Position numbers and translations under genes: made by a program. 64,000 bases of DNA. It comes from Capsicum annuum (Eukaryota; Streptophyta; Magnoliopsida; Solanales; Solanaceae). The stretch lies in the NCBI RefSeq assembly GCF_002878395.1, contig NC_061115.1:157294977-157358976 (forward strand), given 5' to 3'. Shown here in pieces: positions 50,233 through 60,676 of the stretch. The notes beneath the pieces were generated by a model. The model did no database searches. It saw only the letters and a program-made list of their open reading frames with translations, and was not told where the DNA came from. Each line of letters opens with the position of its first letter. The stretch's first letter is position 1.

Positions 50233-52530
50233 TGTAACGCCTCGAATCTGTACCCTAGATAGTACACACTGCTTATGATCTCGAGTGACCACAAGCTAAC
50301 CCATAATAGATATCTGCTATGAGCATTTAATAATAATACTGAAAATAATGCAGAAAATAGGCTGAATTGCCATAAGGTTCAAGATATGAAATACTGATAA
50401 AGAATCTCAACTATAATAATCATCTTCAAAATTGAATACTGTCTAAACGTCATCTAAAAAGCCTCTAACGAAACTGTCTGAATGTGGAGTTGATGGGACA
50501 AGCCCCTAACTAACACCAACTACAAAAATACTGAAGCAACTAAATATACTAAAATAAAAGCACATCCTCGATATATGAAGACTTACTACAGAATCTGCTA
50601 TTGCTAACTGAATCTATATATGCACAATCAGGAACCTGAGCATTCGAACCTATGATATGAGACATCATAACACAAAAAAAAGTATGCGTCAGTATGTGGA
50701 ATGTATTGGTATGGTAGATGAGGTAAGGCAGAATGCAAGGGTTCATATGCATGAACAATAACTAACTGAAGATATAGAGTAACTGAATTTGAGAGTACAT
50801 GGATAACTAAAACTACTGTAAATACTAAGTATGCAATTAGTGCATATACGTGTATACTGTAACTGAGCTTTTATTGGCCGAGTTCTGATTTATGATAACT
50901 GAGTAACTAATATCTGAGATTACTGATAACTGAGTTATTGAACTAAGACTGAAATTGAGACTGTGGGAAGTAATCATCTAACGGACATGCCCCTTTTTTG
51001 AATAGATTTTAGGTCCAACCTGTAACCCCAACTGGAAGGGTGTCAGTACCGTGCCACGGGTAAAGACATGCTGAAGAGTTACCCTCATCTGGCAGGTACT
51101 CTAATGAGAATGGCGAAACCCTCAACTGGCAGGTTAAAATACCTCATCAACCCTCAACTGGCAGGTTAATGTCACAACCTATACTGGCTATATAGTTTTG
51201 GAATGTAAGGACTACTTCTAAGGATCACACCCTTTACTGGCAGGTGAGCCCCCATCCTTGGGTTCACTCGGTGCTGAATCATACTCTACGTTGAATAGAC
51301 ACCGAAATGATTACACTAAGATGAACTAGACTGATACCAAGTTTCACTAAGTACTATAAATGACTGAGTTAACTGATCGTGACACTACTGAGACTATTCT
51401 GTAATTGTTGTAGCTCTAGGTAAACAACTAGATTTTTGGGTATTACTTACCCCCAGGACTCGATAGCTTGAAAGTAATGATTAGTATAATCTTGAAAAGC
51501 ATAATAATGTCCACTTGTTCATAATTCATAGAGACAATTTTATCAACACTTGTAGGGAATAAACTTGTACATAATTGGGAACATATAATGACATGTCATG
51601 ATTCCACTATCTACTTCATATAGGTATTTTAGCAAAAACATGGGGTGCATAGATTATTTCACATGATAATGGCTAACATATGAACTTCATAAATACAATA
51701 CTCAATTTCAAATTCAAGGGTTTAGCATGCAATTCATATAATTCATCACATAACTATTTTAATTTCATGGAAACTTATACTAAATCATGGATTGAAACCC
51801 AATTAATATCATGAACATAAATACAATCAATTTCAAGCATGTAATTTATAATTTTGAGATCTTGTAAGTTCATAAAGGGTTATTGAACTCTACGGGTGAA
51901 AGGAACCCAAGATGAACACCTAACTTACCTAGGAATATTTATTCTTGAAAGTTCTTGAAGAAATTCTTGAGTTTGTTCTTAATTTATTGAAACTAGGGGT
52001 TTTCCCTTTGAGAGAGAATGCTTTTTTTCTTGAGTGAATAATGAAATAATGAGTAGTTTGTGCTCCTTTAGGGTTAAATTTTATGTTTCAGACAGACTTG
52101 GGTCATCGAAAAATACACAATTACCCATGGGAATGATTTAAAAATTATCACTGGAAATACTCGATTTTGGGCCCTGGTGCGATGCGGCGCTATCAAGCCG
52201 TGTCACTGGTAATACTGGAAAATGATAATTCGGAAATGGTTGGTTGCGTGATGCGGTGGTGTGGTGGAGCTCCACTTGAAATTTCCAAATGTCATTTGGC
52301 CTGGCTCCATGACACGCTGAAGTACCAGTTGGCATACTATTTTACAAAAATGGCTTTAACTCTTCGCCCGGGTATCGGATTTGGGCAAGCTTTATATCTT
52401 TGAAAACCAGACTAAATTTCCTACGCAATAGTGAGCTCTAAACTGCAACATAATGAGTATTTTATATATTTATATAGAATAAAACATGTATTGAGTTCTA
52501 AATTAAGCTAGGGAAATATAGGGTATTAAA
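50233..52530 (-). repeat. 3' LTR of element C, copy 2
   Basis: Minus strand from TTTAATACCCTAT (52530) to CGAGGCGTTACA (50233), with polypurine tract CTAAGGGGGAGATA just upstream. GC-rich foldable block at about 52165-52320. It differs from copy 1 by substitutions and indels. Confidence 0.8.
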
Positions 52531-52789
52531 ATATCTCCCCCTTAGAAATAGTTGTCCTCAAATGAGACTGATTAATTTGAGTAACACTGATTGACTTAGC
52601 TTACACACTGAACATACATATCTGATGCATGGAATATATGACTGAAAGTACTGATAAACTGAGTTTTCATACTAAAAATACGCATCTGATCATGAGCACT
52701 AGACTGAAAAGATTCATGAATGCATGATTAAATATTCTACGGTAAAGAATACAAAGTTTATAACTATATCTGAATATGGAACTGAGTAA

Positions 52790-53130
52790 ATCTAAGGAAG
52801 ACTATTACCTTAAGCTAAATATGAATTTTTGGAGAAGAGGTGAGGATACTTGGTGTGTAAATTTGCTTCTTCATCCCAAGTAGCTTCCTCAGTGGACTGA
52901 TTTCAGCAAAGACTGGTGCACCCTATGGGGAAACACTGGGTCTAATGAACCCCTTTTCTAACCGGTTCTTTAACTGTTCTTTCAATTCCTTGAGTTATTT
53001 TTGTGCCATTTTATACGGTGGAATCAATATAGGCTGAGTGTCTACAAGAAGGTTTATACAGAAGTCAATTTCCCTTATGGGAGGAACTCAGGGAAGATCT
53101 TCGAGAAACAAATATGAGAATTCATTCACT
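52790..53130 (-). pseudogene. pol: Fused pol remnant (RT start joined to chromodomain end)
   Basis: The right part (53130-52911) corresponds to the RT N-terminal entry of element C (GACTGGTGCACCCTATGGGG matches 48132 onward). The left part (52910-52790) corresponds to the chromodomain end. The domains between are deleted. No usable frame remains. Confidence 0.75.
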
Positions 53131-53296
53131 CCTGGAACTGACTCAAGACTAGGAATCTCTGAACTAAGTCTTTGACTCGTACAAGATGATAGACACATCC
53201 CTTGGCTATCATTTTCCTCACTCTAAGGTATGAAATCAACTGACTCTTAAGTGCTACAGTACTACCTCTCTATTCAAGGACTAGTTCATTTGAAAA

Positions 53297-53629
53297 CTAA
53301 AAATGAACAATTCTAGTACTACAATCAACCGAGGCATAGTATGAATGGACCCAATCTATGATGAGAATGACATCAAAATCTGCTATCTCTAGTTCTACAA
53401 GGTCTGCTGGCGTAACTTTCTTAGATACCATAACCAAACAGTTCCTATATACCTTTCGGGCTTTGATATATTTACCCACTGGAGTTAAAACTGCGAAAGG
53501 CTCTTCTAGGATTTCTGGACTGACTCCAAAGTTAATGGCTATATAAGGACTTACGAAAGATAAAGAAACTCCTGGATCTAGTAAGACATAAATATGTAAA
53601 TAAAAGATCTGTAACATACCAGTGACCAT
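53297..53629 (-). pseudogene. pol: Retropepsin-like protease, element C
   Basis: An open segment of 110 codons on the minus strand with LLDPGVSLSFVSPYIAINFG, EEPFAVLTPVGKYIKARKVY, VTPADLVELEIADFDVILII and DWVHSYYASVDCSTRIVHF. This is the full retropepsin core with a D-P-G loop. It follows gag in the normal order and is the best preserved protease in the window. Confidence 0.85.
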
Positions 53630-53639
53630 ATCAGGAGAA

Positions 53640-54822
53640 TTTTCCAGGTCTTGTCTAGACTAAAGTGTATAAAACCTATTTAGGTGTTGCCCACTGGTGG
53701 CACTAGAAGCGGCACCCTACTAATTCGAGCGACAGAACTGAGCTGCGGGATGATTATATTGACCCTGACAACCTAACTGAGGAGAATCTCTAATTTTATG
53801 GACTGGCTTGCCACACCCAAAAAAAACATCACTGCCAACCCTGCAGACACCCTGATGGTTTCTGCCATACTTATGAAAAAGAGAATTTGTTTAAGAACTG
53901 CTAACACTACCCTGAGATTTAGAGCCTGGCGCCCTATCTTTGTTACCATTTCTGATCTTAGGTACTAGAGAAGTGGCTGAGGAAGGAGCTCGAACCTAAG
54001 ATTTTAGGCAAAACTGGGAATGATTACTACCCTCAGACTTAGGATGAGTGAAATTGAAGCATCCTCTTCTAGCTCTTTTGTTCTCCCTCTCTCTCTCCTT
54101 ATTATTAGCATCTTCTATCTACTGAGCATAGACTAGAAGCCTGGATATGTGTATCTTCTTTACAAGCATCGTTGTTCTGCACTCCTTAACTATACTTTCT
54201 GACACCCAGACGCGAACTTGCTTATTCTAGACCTACTGTCTACTACTACATGGGGAGCATATCTGGCTAACTGAGTAAACTTGAGGGAACACTCTTTCAC
54301 ACAAATATTCTCTTTCCTTAGATTGATGAACTCTAACACCTTGGCTTCTCTCATCTCTAGGGGAAAGAATCTATCTAAACAAAAAATAGCAAACTCTTCC
54401 CACTTTATGGGCTCTGCATCTGAGCCCTTGTCTACCTTTCATTGCTTAAACCTCGTATGAGCCACATCTTGTAGCTAATAGGTGTCTAACTCAACACTCT
54501 CACTAGAAGTCAATCCTATGATATCTGTGACTTTCTGAACCTGGTCGAGGAACTCCTGTGGAACCTTTTCTGACTTTGATCCTGAAAATAATGGAGTATT
54601 CATTCGAGTGAAGTCCTAAATCCTAGATGCAGCTGTATTTTCCACTCAGTTAGCCTGAACAGCAGCTGGTCATTCATTCTGAGCTACTATGGAATTGGCT
54701 AAAGTAGTGAATACAACTCTGAATTCTGCAGGGGAGACATGCTCGTCTAGGGGATCTTTCTGAATGGGCTGAGGTGATGATTGGTTTTCATTCCTTCTTC
54801 CGTTAGCTTTTCTATGAGGCAT
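53640..54822 (-). pseudogene. gag: gag of element C
   Basis: Start at ATG 54822 (MPHRKANGRRNENQSSPQP, then LDEHVSPAEFRVVFTTLANS). The frame then meets TGA, TGA and TAG within about 30 codons; at least the first TGA fits a CGA codon changed by C to T. Further on, FFPLEM- and KFTQLARYAPH-like capsid segments and a degraded knuckle zone (HKYGRNHQGVC, about 53870-53830) are readable. The acceptor-like TATAG seen before gag in element D is TATGG here. Confidence 0.75.
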
Positions 54823-55030
54823 TTTCCATAAATAGAAGGGAGAAAGGATCAGATTGATAGTTTAACTTGAGCTCAGGATCACTCGCATGATATGAATGTT
54901 GAAAGAAGGAAAACTTTTCCTAAAATCATCTTATAGCCTCTTCCCCATAAGTGTGGCATGCTACACATACATGAAAAAGACTGTACTAGATGCGAATTTT
55001 AGACTCCCTAGGACTCTGTTGAACCTTAGG

Positions 55031-55044
55031 CTTTGATACCAAGT
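55031..55044 (-). other. Primer binding site, element C
   Basis: Minus strand TTGGTATCAAAGCC next to the LTR end (GGCTTTACAAAC). It matches the initiator-Met tRNA end with one change. Confidence 0.75.
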
Positions 55045-55045
55045 T

Positions 55046-55305
55046 TGTAAAGCCCCGAGTCTATACCTCGGATTCTACACGGTGCTTATGATCCTGAGGG
55101 ACCACAAGCTAACCTGTGACTGTTATCTTCTTTGAGCACTGAATAAAAATACTAAAAATAATGCAAAAAATAGACTAAATTTCCATAAGGTTCAAAATCT
55201 AAAATACTGATAAAGAATATCAACTGTAATAATAATCCACAAAACTGAATATTGTTTGAAAGTCTAGTCTGAAAAACCTCTAACTGAACTATCTGAATAC
55301 GGAGT
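55046..55305 (-). repeat. 5' LTR stub of element C
   Basis: The last 260 bp of the LTR (compare 42806-43060 and 50233-50490). It is interrupted at about 55305 by the LTR of the Athila-like element G, inside the CTGAATGTGGAGTTGATGGG-like motif. Confidence 0.8.
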
Positions 55306-56554
55306 TCATACACGAAAATTACAACTCTCGTTAGAAAGTGTAAGCGGTCCCTGTCAAATATAGAACCCAACTGGGTTGGGTGTCGAATCCCATAGGGAAT
55401 ACTATGATCACTAAGTATTGCGATTATTATTAGACTGTTGGTCGAAGGTTCCAAGATAAGGGGGGTTTGGTTTAAGTGCACAATGATATTATCAGTGTAA
55501 CGATGAGCTGATATGTGTAATTATATTTGATCACAGAGAATGACAAGTTATGGTTATGTCTACCTTGTAGCTTTTACTTCTCTATTAACTATGGTTAATA
55601 CAGATTTTATACATGCATGCACTTATAGAGTGACGTATTCTAATTCTAAATCCAAATGTTTCTCAACCATTAAGGATTTATTCACCTTAGTTCTTTCGAA
55701 TCCAAAGTGTGTAACAAATTGTACGAACTCTCCAAAAAGTTACTCCTGCTAGGGCATTAACGTGTAAAATAGAGGTTGGAAACCCTATTTTCTTGTCACA
55801 CTCTCTTTTCCAAACAGTAACTTTTCTATCGAACAAGTTATTGCTATAATGGCGCATTCCCTGTGTTTGCAACCATGAGAATTCAATCAAAATAAAGAGA
55901 GTAATGATATAAGTGGATTAACACATCATAAATTCAAAAACCCATAGCAATAGAGAGTATACTACAAAGTTTCCATAACCCTAATAGATAAACTTAGATA
56001 CTCATGAATAAAACAGAAATCAACATAGAAATATTCATCATACCAAAACTTAGAACCATCTTGGTGATGAAGATGACTAGCGAAATTAAGAGAGAAACAC
56101 GTTTCTCTCTCTCTGTCCACAAGCACGTTTCTCTCTCTCTGTCCACAAGCTAAGCCGCTATTCTTCTTGTTTTCAAAATAATACAGAATGTCAATAATGT
56201 GAATAATCCCTGAAAAGTCAGTAATAATGCTTTTAATAACATCCTTCTCTAATAAATTGCTACTGCTTCCTTAACTATTTAAAAATATTGAGTTTACCCG
56301 GGAAAAAGTTCCCATACATCACATTCAGTCCAAAAGCTGCTTTCCTTTTTATGTGAAGTTTTCCTTTGATGTCCACAGGTCCCCAAAGTGCTGAAATCTT
56401 CCTCATTAGTACATGAAAAGCATGCTAATCACATAGGTCAACTCACTTAACTAAAAATAGACTAAAAGTGCAAGAATTATGTATTTTATCCTTAAAACTT
56501 AGCTAAAACATGGGTAAGTTATGGTGCTTAGACATATAAATACGCCCAACATCA
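55306..56554 (-). repeat. 3' LTR of element G
   Basis: 1.25 kb, starting on the minus strand TGATGTTGGGCGTATTTATA and ending TTTTCGTGTATGA. The CCTATGGGATTCGACACCCA and GACCGCTTACACT segments near its end are typical for Athila LTRs. At 56099-56152 a 26-bp unit with ACGTTTCTCTCTCTCTGTCC is present twice. Confidence 0.8.
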
Positions 56555-56569
56555 CCACCCCACACTTAA
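56553..56569 (-). other. Polypurine tract of element G
   Basis: Minus strand TTAAGTGTGGGGTGGTG stands directly before and overlaps the LTR start (TGATGTT). The same 17 bases occur again at 59536-59552. Confidence 0.8.
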
Positions 56570-56846
56570 ATCTTTGTTGTCCTCGAACAAAATAGTACAT
56601 CCATACGAATGCCTAACTAAAATTCACAAGAGCAATTATTAATAAGGAGTAGATTTCTTGATCATTACTAGAAACAACTCACCCTCCAACATAGACTCAT
56701 TAAGTTGGTTAATTCATATTCACAAGTTAAGCCAAAAAAATCATATAAAACTACCCAACAATCATCAACCATGTGCGCTCACACAAAATGTTACCCATAA
56801 TCACTCATAGTTTTGTATTTTTCAGAAATATGGGTATAAAAACTTA

Positions 56847-57348
56847 CTTGCTCTCACTCTCACAAAGAATTCTTAGATTACAACTGATGACCATATGCTT
56901 GCCCTTAGTGTAATGCTCCACTAATATCAGAATGCTAAGGTTAGGATCAAATAGGTCTTTATGGGTTGTAAAGTAGGCTAAAGGGACGGGTAGGACTATT
57001 TTGGCCAGAAATGGTGACTATGCTCCCTAAGCTCTTTAATACACTACNNNNNNNNNNNNNNNNNNNNNNNNNNNNNNNNNNNNNNNNNNNNNNNNNNNNN
57101 NNNNNNNNNNNNNNNNNNNNNNNNNNNNNNNNNNNNNNNNNNNNNNNCTTGCTCTCACTCTCACAAAGAATTCTTAGATTACAACTGATGACCATATGCT
57201 TGCCCTTAGTGTAATGCTCCACTAATATCAGAATGCTAAGGTTAGGATCAAATAGGTCTTTATGGGTTGTAAAGTAGGCTAAAGGGACGGGTAGGACTAT
57301 TTTGGCCAGAAATGGTGACTATGCTCCCTAAGCGCTTTAATACACTAC
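56847..57348. repeat. 201-bp direct repeat flanking the gap
   Basis: 56847-57047 and 57148-57348 match over their full length with one difference seen (T at 57033, G at 57334). Both begin CTTGCTCTCACTCTC and end AATACACTAC. Confidence 0.95.
57048..57147. other. Assembly gap (100 N)
   Basis: Exactly 100 unknown bases, a conventional gap size. The 201 bases before it (56847-57047) are repeated right after it (57148-57348). Confidence 0.99.
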
Positions 57349-58240
57349 CTTATGCCATTTACACTAACTTTTAACAACCACTCTACCTTCCTTTCATCTA
57401 TCAACCCCTTTTCACCCATTTTGTTACTCAATCAAAAATACTATGATTGGAATATACAACTCTTTTTTTTTTTTTTTTAATTTTTTAATTTTTTAATTTT
57501 TTTTAATTTTTTTTAGCATCCCTATGATAGCCACCCTTGATCACAATATTTTCATGTACCAATAACTAAACTTTGGGGTATCACTTTTACCATTTTCTTT
57601 ATATTTTGCCACTCTTTACTCAACTTGATTCTACAATTTAAAGCGCTTAGGAGCTTTTGGATCAAATTATGGTCTTTTCCCCAAAAAAAATGGATTAGGC
57701 TACATATGAGGTTGCCAAAGAAAATAGCTAAAGGCTCAAAGGGTGTTTACTAGGACAATGTACAAAGGTAGGTAAAAAGAAGATGAACAAAATCAGGGCT
57801 ACCAAAGAAATGCCTAAATCATCTCCTAAACTCACAATCTTTATTTCACTTCACACACACACTAGGCAAGTTCTAGCATCAGTCGCAACAAAGAATATAC
57901 AATAACCTTACACACACATGGCACATGGTCAACTTAATTAGGAGCATTATAGATTCTTGACCCAACAGATAAATGAATTAAACCACAAGCAATTATCACA
58001 GAATGAGTCACAACTTAGAGCCTAAATGTTTCAATAGTAGTGATTCAGCACAAACTCCTGTTATAATACCATGCCGTCTATAAGAACAATTTCATGCAAA
58101 CTCTGACTAATTATAACTAACTAACTACGACTAAATCAAAACGACTATAGAATAAATGCGGGCAAGCAGTACGCAGTGCAACACCCCACACTAAGAAGGA
58201 ACACACTGCCCTCAGTGTAAATAAATAAGCAAAAACCTGG

Positions 58241-59473
58241 TTAGTCAGACTCCTCCTCTACATTCGGGGTCATACCCCCTGCGTCAGAATCATCATCAGA
58301 GTCTTCATCATCAGAGTTGTCCTCCAAATCAGAGTCTAGCAGCTAGTGATCATCGTCTGTCAGCACATCATCATCTAGAGGTTGTTCAAAATTTACCCCT
58401 ACTCCACACATGTCCCAAGCATGCTCATTAAGCGGGTAGTTATAGTCCAACTGCTGAAGCTCTGCATCAGTCGGCACACGACCTCCATTTATCATAGTGA
58501 ACCTAGTCATGCCATACAGATGGCGGAAAAAACTCTCATCTCGAGCATGTCTCTCAGCAGTGGTAAGGTTGATGCCTTGACCAGTTTCTGGATCTTTGAT
58601 TTTCGTGAGATCTACCCTCTTCGGGTTATGTCGCAACTTATGGTCTGCTGGATCCTCCTCAATGTGCTCTTTCCTTAAAATTACAGTCAACAAATTGTCA
58701 AAACTTAAATGGGATCTTTTGTGCACCCTTGCTTTTCGCATTAACGTTCGTATAACTGCACTAATGTTGATGGGAACATTTGTCATTAGAGCATATACCA
58801 AGCAGACTCGATCACGTGTGACCTTAGTGTATTGTGTCCTAGGAATCAAGCAGGAATTGACTATTCTTAACTATATGCGAGCTTCTCTATTCAAACAAGC
58901 ATATGGGTAAGTATTGTGATGACCATTATCTTTGTGACGAGTCCACTGGGTCATGGACCTTGATCCACACAACGTATGTCTGATGGCTCTGTAGGTAGGT
59001 CTGTTGTAGAGCTCCTTGAGTGGTGATTGATCCAAACTTGGAGTACCCAGGAAAGAGTTGAAGAAATCAGCGTTCAATTGCAAAACTTGCCCCCGAATCT
59101 TTACTTCATTTCCCGTAGTCCTTGGGGACCAGTTGGCATAAAATTCTCGAGTCAAATCAAGATTACATTCGCCCATGTCTCGAAAGATAAAGTTAAGATT
59201 TAGTGCCATAATCTTTGCCAAAATGCGAGGGCAGTTCTTTGCTAAACTTTCCTTCTGCATCAACTCCACATGGACATATTTCTTCACTTTATTGTTTCTA
59301 TACCATTCCTTACCTTCCTCCTCCGAAACCCACTTGATCCCAAAAGTGCGTCGAGGCACTTGAAGAGAGGAGGAATCAGCCTGGTCCTTTCTTGACCTTT
59401 TGTGACCTTTTTGTGAGGTGGATGCTTTCTCTTTTCCCTGTCGTCCTTTTAGAGCCATGTTACCTGAGATCAT
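58241..59473 (-). pseudogene. Accessory ORF of element G (putative plant transposon protein type)
   Basis: One frame runs from ATG 59473 to the TAA at 58241, broken only by TAG stops at 58871 and 58343. The likely start is the second ATG (59458, MALKGRQGKEKAS), five bases after a splice acceptor CTCAG/G. The N terminus is basic and NLS-like (KGHKRSRKDQ). The middle has FYANWSPRTTGNEVKIRG, ADFFNSFLG, RAIRHTLCGS, HNTYPYACLNREARI and RDRVCLVYALMTNVPINIS. The tail is very acidic (DSDLEDNSDDEDSDDDSD). I recognise this as the family often annotated as putative plant transposon protein domain. Its function is unknown. It holds the position of the env-like ORF of Athila elements, but I see no signal peptide or membrane segment. 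Confidence 0.8.
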
Positions 59474-59535
59474 AATAGGGTCATTTTAGTCTCATTTCGT
59501 AAAATTCACTATAATCGAAAAAGAAAATAGGATGG

Positions 59536-59552
59536 CACCACCCCACACTTAA
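59536..59552 (-). other. Internal polypurine-tract-like motif, element G
   Basis: Minus strand TTAAGTGTGGGGTGGTG, identical to the terminal polypurine tract at 56553-56569. It lies 63 bases upstream of the first ATG of the accessory ORF. Confidence 0.7.
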
Positions 59553-60148
59553 TTTGTTTGCACAAACTAATTGAGTGAGTGATGTCGATTACTCAGACTT
59601 CATCGACATACAGTTAGGTGGTATGTGCCAACAACATTATTAGCACAGTCACACTTTCAACCCTTCACTTTACATAACAATTTCTCAGTTTGATATAGAG
59701 AAGCAGCACTCAATGGTCGTGTAATCTTGACTATCATTTCCAACTTTATTTCATTGGAGCAATGCAATCTTTGAGAAAGACTACCATATAGAAATCTTAT
59801 CATGCTATAGCATAGAAAAAATTACACAATTTTATGCTTTTGGTTAACCATGACCATTACATCGATGAACGAGTTACTTACATAGTCAAGCTTACAACTC
59901 CCAAAATTATGCATTAACTTCAAAATTTCAACTCCATAATAATAAAAAATATTATGACAATCAATACGAATCAATACATGCCGGAGTAAAATCAAGAATA
60001 CCCACAAGAATCCTTTCACTCAATGAGATGTATTTTTCAAAAATCATAACAAACTAACCATACTCTTATCACCAGCACTATTACAAAATCTACTTAACCA
60101 ATATAACAATAGCACTAAAACAACTATGGAACATGAAAGAACAACTTA

Positions 60149-60290
60149 CTTGGTGATTAATTCGTGATGAATCGGAAAGGTGAGCTTGCAGGATTAGATT
60201 AGAAAAGAGAAGGGCTTGGAGGGTGATGATGGGCGGCGCTTAGGTTGAAGAAAAATTTAGTGGGGTTTGAGGGTAGAGGATATATTTAAA
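60149..60290 (-). promoter_or_regulatory. Possible internal promoter and leader exon, element G
   Basis: Minus-strand order: array, TTTAAATATATCCTCTACCC (TATA-like), a CT/A-rich leader of about 110 bases, then CACCAA/GTAAGTTG, a strong 5' splice site. A matching acceptor CTCAG/GTAACATGG at 59464 would place the ATG of the accessory ORF five bases into the next exon. This is an inference from motifs only. Confidence 0.35.
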
Positions 60291-60350
60291 GGATAAACCA
60301 TGGGTCGGGTTGGTCCATTTACAAACAGGTTAGTAGGCAAAATCCACATT

Positions 60351-60676
60351 GATAGGCGGCGCCTATAGCATTGCCTAAGCATAAGTAGGCGGCGCCTAAC
60401 CTATTGCCTATGTTGGCATAGGCGGCGCCTAGCCTATCGTCTATGTGAGGCAGTGAGCATAGGCAATGGCATAGGCAGTTCCTAGCCTATCGCCCATGTT
60501 GGCATAGGCAGTGCCTAGCCTATTGCCTATGTTGGCATAGGCGGCGCCTAGCCTATTGCCTATGTGAGGCAGTGAGCATAGGCGAAGGCATACGCGGCGC
60601 CTAACCTATCGCCCATGTTGGCATAGGCGGCGCCTAACCTATTGCCTATGTTGGCATAGGCGGCGCCTAAACTATC
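60351..60676 (-). repeat. 33-bp hairpin-forming array, about nine units
   Basis: Plus-strand units such as CATAGGCGGCGCCTAACCTA then TTGCCTATGTTGG. Across unit borders GCCTATG-TTGG-CATAGGC forms a perfect 7-bp stem with a 4-base loop. Two units carry an extra 20 bp (GAGGCAGTGAGCATAGGC and a few more). These recur every third unit, so the array has a higher-order repeat of about 119 bp. On the minus strand the unit resembles that at 11907-12038. Confidence 0.95.

Larger units (their letters stand above)
48296..53074. repeat. Tandem duplication, unit 2 (with internal deletion)
   Basis: Second copy of 40832-48295, 4.8 kb long. It lacks the equivalent of about 45541-48131, so integrase, RNase H and most of RT are gone. 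The deletion joint is at 52910/52911 and shares a few bases (AAGA) with both parents. Confidence 0.85.
56570..58240 (-). other. 3' non-coding region of element G
   Basis: No gene. It holds the 100-N gap, its flanking 201-bp direct repeat, and T-rich low-complexity sequence at about 57461-57517. A purine-tract-like GTGTGGGGTG is at 58182-58194 on the minus strand. Confidence 0.6.

Noticed and set aside
55540..55752. Plus-strand ORF within the element G LTR
   Set aside because: It lies inside an LTR on the antisense strand, with no known domain.
58382..58910. Plus-strand ORFs opposite the accessory ORF (58382-58678, 58596-58910)
   Set aside because: They are antisense shadows of the minus-strand accessory ORF.
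60351..60676. CRISPR-like array
   Set aside because: Units are contiguous with no unique spacers, no cas genes, and the DNA is a plant retrotransposon.
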